From NCBI GenBank assembly GCA_001995005.1, contig MDJN01000104.1, forward strand, positions 1 to 13,509: a stretch of DNA of 13,509 nt, given 5' to 3'. The notes under the pieces are model-generated. The model saw only the letters and a list, made by a program, of their open reading frames with translations. It did no database searches and was not told where the DNA came from. The stretch is from Candidatus Parepulonipiscium sp. PG-Nun2H_MBin03 (GTDB lineage: Bacteria; Bacillota; Clostridia; Lachnospirales; Cellulosilyticaceae). Below are positions 1 through 6,420 of the stretch, one piece after another (within the stretch, counting starts at the first letter, position 1; the number at the start of each line of letters is the position of its first letter). A program made the position numbers and the translations under genes.

Positions 1-677
1 CTCAAGTACTAGACGGAGTTGCAGCAGAGCAATTTGTAAGATTTAGGCCAAATGATTTAGGAGATTTAGGCAGAATACAAAATCAGCAAGTATTTTTAGA
101 AAAATTTGCCGAAACTATACTAAGCCCAGCCATAATTACAAAAATACCAAGTATAGTGCAAGTCTTATTTACTACGGTTAAAACGGATATATCAATCAGT
201 TCGGCTTTAGAATACTATGGATATTTAAAAGAAATAGACTTAACAGATATTGAATTTCATACTATGCCTGGAGAAGGCGGGTATATCGGTGGGATATCAT
301 ACTTTTTACCATATTTTGAGGAGCTAGAAGATTTTAGCAAAGACATATTTTATGAACATGTATATATGGATAGAACACAAACAAATAATAACAATAATTA
401 TGATGACGAAGAAATTAATTATATAAATACTGAATTAACTATAGAAATTTTAAACGCTACTACTACTGCAGGATATGCTGCACAAAATAAAGATATGTTA
501 GAAGAAGATGGGTATAGCGTAAAATCTGTAGGAAACTATACGGGGAAAAGCATTAGTAATACTTTGATATATGTAAAAGATATTGATTATGCAAAGCAAT
601 TTTTGCAGTATTACCCAGGGGCACAGATATTATTAGATAAAGAACTAGGTTTTGACGTACAAATTGTACTAAAATAA
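1..677 (+). CDS. LytR-CpsA-Psr (LCP) family cell-wall ligase with LytR_C tail, 5'-truncated by window edge
   Basis: The open frame (first full codon at base 3) runs into the window without a start, so the N-terminal membrane anchor and most of the LCP domain lie upstream. The visible part begins with VLDGVAAEQFVRFRPND followed by GDLGRIQNQQ. This is the conserved LCP block 'LdG..A..yvRfR....gDlgRi.RQQ', whose arginines contact the polyprenyl pyrophosphate substrate in this family. After the LCP domain comes an Asn/Asp-rich linker (about bases 380-415). Then a LytR_C-type domain runs to the end, starting near ELTIEILNATTTAGYA with the typical 'v.VlNgt...G.A' pattern. LCP enzymes act on the outer membrane face and transfer polyprenyl-linked glycopolymers to peptidoglycan. 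The next gene starts 15 bases after the stop and is probably co-transcribed. A GTG at 156 inside the LCP domain is not the real start. The family call is firm; the exact polymer is inferred from the neighbours. Confidence 0.92.
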   Translation, partial: QVLDGVAAEQFVRFRPNDLGDLGRIQNQQVFLEKFAETILSPAIITKIPSIVQVLFTTVKTDISISSALEYYGYLKEIDLTDIEFHTMPGEGGYIGGISYFLPYFEELEDFSKDIFYEHVYMDRTQTNNNNNYDDEEINYINTELTIEILNATTTAGYAAQNKDMLEEDGYSVKSVGNYTGKSISNTLIYVKDIDYAKQFLQYYPGAQILLDKELGFDVQIVLK

Positions 678-692
678 TTTAGGGGGAAAAAA

Positions 693-3500
693 ATGAAAGC
701 AAGACATTTATTATTAGCGTTAATTATAGCTTTAAATGTAAACTCGATATATGCTTTTGAGATATTGCATCAATCAAGCGAAGTGCAAAACGTAACAAAA
801 GGAGTAGTTCATACTAAGAATGAGTATTTAACGACAAGTGGTTGGTTAGACATTAATATTTTAAAAATAGACTTATTGGATGAAAATGTAAATATTACTC
901 CTATAGATGCAATGGTATTAGACCAAAAACAAAATTTACCGACCATGGCGAGCAACTGGGGGGCTGTAGCTGCAATAAACGGTGACTTTTTTAGTCCTAA
1001 TGATAATGTCCCAGCCTTTGGCCCTATGATATCAGAAGGGATACCTAGGCAAGTATACTCAACAGATTTGGCTGAAGTGGGGCCGGTTATGAATATGGCA
1101 ACATTAGTACTAGAAAATAATAAAGTATTGATGGACTATATAGATATGCAAGTCCAAATAATAAGTAATACAGGTAGCATTATTGCACATGGATATAATA
1201 AAGTTGGGGTTTATCTTGATAATCCTGTAGTATTTGATAACACTTATGCTAGTAGTACACAGCAATTAGTGAGCAAATATCCAAATGCTATGACTATGTT
1301 AGTACAAGATAATAAAGTTGTTGCACACATGTTAGCAGGAGAACCTGTGCATATACCAGACAATGGCTATGCTATAATGTTTGATGATGATAGAGCCAGG
1401 GAAGTATTATTACCTATAGGGAGTGATTTATATATAGATATAAAAGCTTCTATTAATCAAGATATGTTTCCTACTGTAACAAATCAAACGTTGCCTAGCA
1501 TGCATAATATAGATTTTTCTATAGGTGGTGGTGGATTAATATTTAAAGATGGTGCACCATACCTAGGACCGGCGAATATAGTCGGGGCAAATGTACGAAA
1601 TCCTAGAACTTTAATAGCTAATACAGCGCAAAACGAGCTACTATTAATTACTGTAGATGGCAGAGGTCAATCTATAGGAGCAACTCATGAAGAAGTGATA
1701 CAAATTTTAAGTAGTTTAAGAGTGCAAAATGCAATGTATCTTGATGGAGGAGGCTCAACTACAATGGTGGCTAGAAATGAAGGAGAGTTTGTAAATACTT
1801 TGCAAAACACCCCTTCAGACGGTATGCCACGACAAATTATAAATGGCATAGGAGTTTTTACAAATAATGCCACAGGGAATATATCTAAAATATTAATAGA
1901 AACTTCTACTGATAGAACTTATATAAATGAAGACGTAGTTTTGGATATCAAGGCTGTTGATAGTAACGGTAATCCGGTGGAAATTTCAGATTATAGTATA
2001 CAAGTAGTAGGTGTAGATGCTACAATCAATAATAATACTATAACATGTCAAACAGGTGGCAAAGCCCTTATAATAGTAGAAAAGGCTGGAGTACAGGCAA
2101 CTGCTGAGATAAATGTATCAGATAATTTAATGGGTATAGAAATAGAGCCTAATACGATTGATATTGCTCCGAATGCAAGTAAAACTTTGCAAATATATGG
2201 TACCGACCAAAGTGGATATCAAATAGAGTTAAAGAATACGAAAGTGGATATTAAAGACACTCAGAACATACTGAACATTAATGGTAAAACAATTACTTCA
2301 AGTAGCACAGGAACAACTACGATAGAAGCATCACTGGGAAATTTAACTGCTAGGGCAAGCGTAGTTGTGGGCGAAAAAATTTTGCCTATCAATTCTTTTG
2401 AAGAATATATACCCACTTGGGGAGGAGATACTACACAGATTACAGGCTCAGTAGAAGCTACGACAGAAGTAAAACATCACGGTGAACAGGCAATGCAAAT
2501 GACATATACATTTAAGCCGAGCGATAATAAACAAGTAGCCTATGCAACTATAGATAATCCGATATATTTACCTAATGATACATTAAGTTTAAATATGTGG
2601 GTAAAGGCAAATAATACTACGGATACTTTAAAGGTAGAAATTATAGATGCAAGAGGAAATGTGCATTTTATTACGATGGCACAAATGTTAAATTTTACAA
2701 ACTGGAAGTATTTAAGTGTAAAATTACCTGCAGAAGTAGAAATGCCTGCTAGAGTATCAAAAATATATACTTATGCACAAACAACGCCTATAGAGAAGAC
2801 AAGCACTATATATATAGACAACTTATCTATATCAAGAGGTAGTAGAGAAGAAACAGGTATAGAAGATGATTATAGATATGACACAAAGTATAGAGAACAA
2901 TTTGATGAATTGAAGGCAGGTGAATACGCTGTTAACATAATGGGACCGACTCTTACGCATAGCCTAAAGTTAACTGACATTATGAAAAATCAGATATCTA
3001 CTGCATTACTAAAAGATGCTTCGCAAATTATACTAGCTTCTGCTAATAATGCAGATTTGAATTTAGGAAACATAGCTTCAGTGGTAACCGGTGGATATGG
3101 TACATTAACTCATAAAGATGTGCTAAGCATAAATTTAGATACATCAAGCGGCGGTATTAGAACAACTAATGCAACGCAATGGTTACAGATAAAAAATACT
3201 TTAGAAGCTGCATCTCAAAAGCATATAATTATTACAACAAATAAAAATCCGCTAACTCAATTTACAGATACAAAAGAAGGGATTACGTTTCATAACTATT
3301 TATCTGAGTTTGCAAAAACTAAAAATATATTTGTAGTAACTTGTTCGGGGAATAATACTGAAGTGCAGATAAAAGATGGAATAAGATATATTAATACGCC
3401 AGGACTTAATAATATACAAGATGATTTAGGCCTTGCAACTTTTTTGCAGTTTAAAGTAGTAGGAAATGAAATTTATTATACTTTTAAAAATATAGAATAA
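693..3500 (+). CDS. Secreted phosphodiester glycosidase (NAGPA domain) with Ig-like, CBM-like and degenerate phosphoesterase-like modules
   Basis: The 935-residue protein starts at an ATG seven bases after AGGGGG. Residues 1-21 form a signal peptide (MKARH, hydrophobic core, ...SIYA). Residues about 60-390 match the phosphodiester glycosidase (NAGPA, DUF2233) domain: NGDFF at 96-100, NPRT at 303-306, VDGR at 321-324 and YLDGGGSTT at 349-357. Animal NAGPA removes GlcNAc from GlcNAc-1-P-6-mannose; roles of bacterial members are largely unknown. Residues about 395-560 look like two Ig-like (Big_2-type) beta domains. Residues about 567-712 resemble a jelly-roll carbohydrate-binding module ending in YIDNLSI. 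Residues about 740-935 resemble the calcineurin-like phosphoesterase module found after NAGPA domains in Clostridia (LDTSSGGIRTT at 815-825), but its metal-binding motifs are gone. The protein is likely exported and may act on phosphodiester-linked sugars of wall polymers. The NAGPA call is strong; the other domains are judged by eye. Confidence 0.9.
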   Translation: MKARHLLLALIIALNVNSIYAFEILHQSSEVQNVTKGVVHTKNEYLTTSGWLDINILKIDLLDENVNITPIDAMVLDQKQNLPTMASNWGAVAAINGDFFSPNDNVPAFGPMISEGIPRQVYSTDLAEVGPVMNMATLVLENNKVLMDYIDMQVQIISNTGSIIAHGYNKVGVYLDNPVVFDNTYASSTQQLVSKYPNAMTMLVQDNKVVAHMLAGEPVHIPDNGYAIMFDDDRAREVLLPIGSDLYIDIKASINQDMFPTVTNQTLPSMHNIDFSIGGGGLIFKDGAPYLGPANIVGANVRNPRTLIANTAQNELLLITVDGRGQSIGATHEEVIQILSSLRVQNAMYLDGGGSTTMVARNEGEFVNTLQNTPSDGMPRQIINGIGVFTNNATGNISKILIETSTDRTYINEDVVLDIKAVDSNGNPVEISDYSIQVVGVDATINNNTITCQTGGKALIIVEKAGVQATAEINVSDNLMGIEIEPNTIDIAPNASKTLQIYGTDQSGYQIELKNTKVDIKDTQNILNINGKTITSSSTGTTTIEASLGNLTARASVVVGEKILPINSFEEYIPTWGGDTTQITGSVEATTEVKHHGEQAMQMTYTFKPSDNKQVAYATIDNPIYLPNDTLSLNMWVKANNTTDTLKVEIIDARGNVHFITMAQMLNFTNWKYLSVKLPAEVEMPARVSKIYTYAQTTPIEKTSTIYIDNLSISRGSREETGIEDDYRYDTKYREQFDELKAGEYAVNIMGPTLTHSLKLTDIMKNQISTALLKDASQIILASANNADLNLGNIASVVTGGYGTLTHKDVLSINLDTSSGGIRTTNATQWLQIKNTLEAASQKHIIITTNKNPLTQFTDTKEGITFHNYLSEFAKTKNIFVVTCSGNNTEVQIKDGIRYINTPGLNNIQDDLGLATFLQFKVVGNEIYYTFKNIE

Positions 3501-3515
3501 GGGGGAGTGCATTAA

Positions 3516-3758
3516 AGATATGCACAAAAAGCTTTGCTAAGCAATTAAGTAGAACTACTAAAAAAAGAAATAGACGCCTTGACAAATTCTAGCCAAACAA
3601 GTGAAAATACAAGTAATGATGCAATATATAAATTAGTCAGGATGTAACATAAAGGGCAAGGGGTATTAGCTCAGACGGATTTAATTGCAATGGTAAGAGG
3701 AAAGTATGCTATACAATAGGGCAAATAGGTTGCCAAATACCTAAATAAAAATATAAGG
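3516..3758 (+). pseudogene. Possible remnant of a small decayed reading frame
   Basis: In the frame shared by both neighbouring genes, the gap reads as protein-like segments broken by stops. After a stop at 3513 come RYAQKALLSN, stop (3546), VELLKKEIDALTNSSQTSEN continuing to YKLVRM, stop (3645), HKGQGVLAQTDLIAMVRGKY then AIQ, stop (3717), GK, stop (3723), VAKYLNKN. All five stops are TAA or TAG, so each is one C-to-T change from a glutamine codon (CAA/CAG). Restoring Gln gives a polar, helix-prone sequence of about 80 residues with no family that I recognise. This may be a decayed gene. In AT-rich DNA, open runs of 23 to 32 codons also arise by chance, so the call is weak. Confidence 0.25.
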
Positions 3759-3759
3759 A
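3755..3759 (+). promoter_or_regulatory. Shine-Dalgarno site that favours a TTG start at 3768
   Basis: AAGGA at 3755-3759 lies eight bases before TTG 3768. The alternative ATG at 3759 overlaps this site and would have no usable spacing, so TTG 3768 is the better start for the glycosyltransferase. The next gene shows the same arrangement. Confidence 0.6.
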
Positions 3760-3767
3760 TGACAATT

Positions 3768-4907
3768 TTGCAAACATATAGAAAAATATTATTAGCAACT
3801 ATGAGTTTTGACATAGGTGGAGTAGAAACCCATGTATTGGAACTGGCCACTGGACTAAAAAAGTGCGGATTAGTACCAATAGTAGTTTCAAACGGTGGGG
3901 TTTATGTTAAAGAATTAAATAAAAGGGGCATAACTCATATAACTGTGCCTCTTAATGATAAAAACCCTAAACATATGTTAGATTCATACTTGTTACTTAG
4001 AAAAATTATACGTCGTGAGAAAGTTGACATAGTTCATGCACATGCAAGGATACCGGCATTTATACTAGGTATACTACAAAAAAAGGAATATTTTCCGTTA
4101 GTAACATCAGTTCATGCATTGTTTAATACAATGGCTCTGTATAAATTAAATAGTAACTGGGGAGATTACAGTATAGCTGTAAGTGACGATTTGAAAAAAT
4201 ATTTAGTTAAATATTATAAGATAAATCCTAGAAACATAATGGTAACAGTAAATGGTATATCACCAGATACCTTTAATAAAAATGTTAAAACAAAAGATAT
4301 AATTACAAAATATAAAATAGATAAAACTAAAATAGTAATAGGCCACATTAGTAGGTTAGATAAAGAACGTAGTTTGGTTGCAGAACAACTAGTGAATATT
4401 GCAAAAAGCTTATATAAAGTAAAACCAAACACCCAAATTGTAATAGTGGGGGATGGAACAGAATATAGCAAAATTAAGAATAAAGCAGATAAGATTAACC
4501 AAGCTTTAGGCAAAAAGTATATAGTAATGGTAGGCTCTTCTATAGAAGTGAATAAATTTGTTGCGGTATCGGATATATTTGTAGGCGTAAGCCGTGCAGC
4601 TCTTGAGGCCATGTGTGCTAAAAGGCCAACAATTGTAGCCGGAAATGAAGGGTATATTGGAATATTTGATAAAAGTAAACTGAGTTCTGCTAAAAAATCT
4701 AATTTTACATGCAGAGGTGAGCGTAACTCTGATGAAGATGTGCTAAAAGATGATATAGTAACTTTAATAGAGTCTACCGAACAAGAATTAGTTGAACTAG
4801 GCGAATATTCTCATGAGATAGTAAAAAAATATTATTCAGTAGAAAAAATGACTCAGGATAATATTAAGCTATATGATAGAGTATGGAGGAAAAAACTTGA
4901 ATTATAA
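3768..4907 (+). CDS. GT4-type glycosyltransferase (group 1), GT-B fold
   Basis: The protein has 379 residues if started at TTG 3768 and 382 if started at ATG 3759. The N-terminal Rossmann half carries the acceptor-side motif DIGGVETHV (GGVETH at 17-22), then HAHARIPAF and TSVHALFN. The C-terminal half has VNGISPDTF, the donor-domain strand IGHISRLDKERS, VIVGDGTEY and SRAALEAMCAKRP (275-287). This layout is typical of retaining GT4 enzymes, which transfer a nucleotide-activated sugar on the cytoplasmic face. Only the second glutamate of the usual E-x7-E motif is present (E280); the first position is valine (V272), a variant I associate with a GT4 subgroup. The gene opens the tightly packed cluster and overlaps murJ by 11 bases, so it probably acts on the lipid-linked wall-polymer precursor. 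Donor and acceptor cannot be read from sequence. Confidence 0.88.
   Translation: MQTYRKILLATMSFDIGGVETHVLELATGLKKCGLVPIVVSNGGVYVKELNKRGITHITVPLNDKNPKHMLDSYLLLRKIIRREKVDIVHAHARIPAFILGILQKKEYFPLVTSVHALFNTMALYKLNSNWGDYSIAVSDDLKKYLVKYYKINPRNIMVTVNGISPDTFNKNVKTKDIITKYKIDKTKIVIGHISRLDKERSLVAEQLVNIAKSLYKVKPNTQIVIVGDGTEYSKIKNKADKINQALGKKYIVMVGSSIEVNKFVAVSDIFVGVSRAALEAMCAKRPTIVAGNEGYIGIFDKSKLSSAKKSNFTCRGERNSDEDVLKDDIVTLIESTEQELVELGEYSHEIVKKYYSVEKMTQDNIKLYDRVWRKKLEL
4885..4889 (+). promoter_or_regulatory. Shine-Dalgarno site that sets the TTG start of murJ
   Basis: GGAGG at 4885-4889 lies seven bases before TTG 4897. The frame is also open from ATG 4873, but that start has no ribosome binding site, would place the GGAGG inside the gene, and would add eight residues before a normal MurJ N-terminus. 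Confidence 0.75.
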
Positions 4908-6420
4908 TAAAGCTGTAAGGGTTGCAGGCTTTATGACAGTTATAACCATTTTATCTAAGATACTAGGGTTATTGCGTGAGATGGTTTTAGCTTATATCTA
5001 TGGTTCAAGTTATGTACTTACCGCATTTTTAGCCGCCAGTAAAATCCCTCTTACGTTATTTGATATTACAATAGGCGGGGTAATTACATCGGCATTTATT
5101 CCGATTTTTAGTGAGTTAACTCAGGATAAGGACAAGGCAAATAGATTTGCAAGTGAGTATTTAAACCTAATTCTTATTATTACTATAACACTTACATTAC
5201 TGGGAGTGACTTTTGCAGTTCCTTTAATCAATTTTACGCTATCAGGAGATAATATAGCAGAAGAAACATTGGTACTTGCAACAAATCTGTCTCGTATAAT
5301 GTTTGGCATGATTATATTCACCGGTATAGCATATACCTTTGTTGGCATTTTAAATTGCTATGGTCAATTTTATATAACATCTATTTTAAGCTTGGTATCA
5401 AATGGTATTATTATACTATATCTAATGGTGAATTCAAATATTTATGGGTTATCCATTGTGATGGTTATATCTTGGGCATTTCAAGTTATAGTACAATTAC
5501 CATTTATATATAAATACGGATTTAGATATAAAAAAGCATCTAGATTAATTACCCCTGAAATACATTCGACTATAAATCTTGCAATTCCTATTTTAATTAG
5601 TTCTTGGGCATATCCTCTATCTTCTTTAATAAATATGAAAATGGCATCTTATCTGCATGACGGAAAAGCAGTGGTTGCCATGGAGCTTGCAAATAGATTA
5701 TATGTAGTAATCTCTGGTATATTTGCATATGTAATATCAAATTTAAGCTATCCATACCTATCAAAAATCGCAAATGATAATAATGATATGATAAAGCTTA
5801 TACGAATATTGATAAAAAGTATTACATTTATTATAATGCCGATAATGATAGGTTTAATAGTTTTGGGGCACCCTATTGTAAGTCTTGCTTATGAAAGAGG
5901 AAACTTTACTAAAAATGATAGTATGATGACTGCGAATGCTTTAATAGGTATGGGATTTGGCATGCTAAGCTTTTCTTATAATGAGATACAAAATAAAATA
6001 TTTTACTCTATAAAAAATGCGAAGGTTCCTATGTATAGCGGTATGTTTGGAATAATAGTTAGCATAGTGCTAAGTATTATTTTACCCAGATACCTAGATA
6101 TATTTGGGTTAGGTTTAGCAGTGGCAATAGGTACTACAACAACTAGTATAATTAATTTTTATAACCTTTATAAGAAATTCCCCAGAGTTCTAACTTCAGC
6201 AGAATATTTAGAAATTTTTAAATGCTTCATTGCGACAATGATTATGGGGTATGCAGTATCGTTAATAATAAACGTATTAGAAGCTAATATATTATTAGCA
6301 GTTATAGGCTCAACTATTATAGGAGCAATAATATATTTGGTGGTATGTATAGTTTTCAGAGTAAATATATTAATGGAATTTTTAATATACCTAAAGAAAG
6401 GTCGGCTAAATGGAAAATAG
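4897..6420 (+). CDS. murJ: MurJ/MviN-family lipid-linked oligosaccharide flippase
   Basis: A 507-residue integral membrane protein of the MOP superfamily with about 14 hydrophobic segments. The N-terminus reads MNYNKAVRVAGFMTVITILS, followed by the family block SKILGLLREM (20-29). Other signatures are IGGVITSAFIPIF, ANRLY (265-269) and YERGNFT (332-338). MurJ flips lipid II, the undecaprenyl-PP peptidoglycan precursor, to the outer face. By alignment to E. coli MurJ from memory, the counterparts of Arg24 and Arg270 are present (R27, R267). The Arg18 position is Lys, the Asp39 position is Thr, and the Arg52 region has no arginine. The gene lies between a glycosyltransferase and an O-antigen ligase-like gene and overlaps both by 11 bases, so it may flip the wall-polysaccharide unit rather than, or as well as, lipid II. 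The start is TTG 4897. The family is certain; the substrate is inferred. Confidence 0.9.
   Translation: MNYNKAVRVAGFMTVITILSKILGLLREMVLAYIYGSSYVLTAFLAASKIPLTLFDITIGGVITSAFIPIFSELTQDKDKANRFASEYLNLILIITITLTLLGVTFAVPLINFTLSGDNIAEETLVLATNLSRIMFGMIIFTGIAYTFVGILNCYGQFYITSILSLVSNGIIILYLMVNSNIYGLSIVMVISWAFQVIVQLPFIYKYGFRYKKASRLITPEIHSTINLAIPILISSWAYPLSSLINMKMASYLHDGKAVVAMELANRLYVVISGIFAYVISNLSYPYLSKIANDNNDMIKLIRILIKSITFIIMPIMIGLIVLGHPIVSLAYERGNFTKNDSMMTANALIGMGFGMLSFSYNEIQNKIFYSIKNAKVPMYSGMFGIIVSIVLSIILPRYLDIFGLGLAVAIGTTTTSIINFYNLYKKFPRVLTSAEYLEIFKCFIATMIMGYAVSLIINVLEANILLAVIGSTIIGAIIYLVVCIVFRVNILMEFLIYLKKGRLNGK

Larger units (their letters stand above)
3501..3767 (+). other. Intergenic gap with no intact gene; possible structured leader of the downstream operon
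   Basis: This is the only sizeable gap in the window. It opens with a GGGGGAG stretch and a 6-bp perfect inverted repeat (GTGCAT at 3507-3512, ATGCAC at 3520-3525). No T-run follows, so it is not a standard terminator. A perfect TTGACA at 3579-3584 lacks a convincing -10 box at 16-19 bases. TTGCAA at 3685-3690 and TATACA at 3710-3715 (preceded by TGC, spacing 19) form a weak extended -10 promoter candidate for the downstream genes. Near the end, GGTATT (3662-3667) can pair with AATACC (3736-3741), enclosing hairpins GTAT/ATAC (3704-3714) and GGCAA/TTGCC (3720-3734). A small frame, MLYNRANRLPNT (3706-3744), sits five bases after AAGAGG and could be a leader peptide or chance. Confidence 0.45.

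Noticed and set aside
156..677. Separate 173-residue gene starting at GTG 156
   Set aside because: The frame is open back to the window edge and the upstream part encodes the conserved LCP arginine motif, so this is the tail of one larger gene.
3507..3545. Rho-independent terminator after the glycosidase gene
   Set aside because: The short stems (GTGCAT/ATGCAC, TTGC/GCAA) are not followed by a T-run on either strand.
3660..3742. Functional tRNA gene
   Set aside because: The 5' end is tRNA-like, but there is no seven-base anticodon loop, no TTC-type T-loop, an oversized D-loop and no CCA end.
3730..3757. Promoter TTGCCA / TATAAG just before the first GT4 gene
   Set aside because: The boxes fit at 16-base spacing, but transcription would start at or inside the coding start and the -10 box overlaps the ribosome binding site.
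4214..4612. Minus-strand open frame of 132 codons
   Set aside because: It lies entirely antisense to the well-supported GT4 gene and has no recognisable domain; it reflects AT-rich codon use.
4873..4896. murJ starting at ATG 4873
   Set aside because: It has no ribosome binding site, and the good GGAGG at 4885 would lie inside the gene; TTG 4897 gives the usual MurJ N-terminus.
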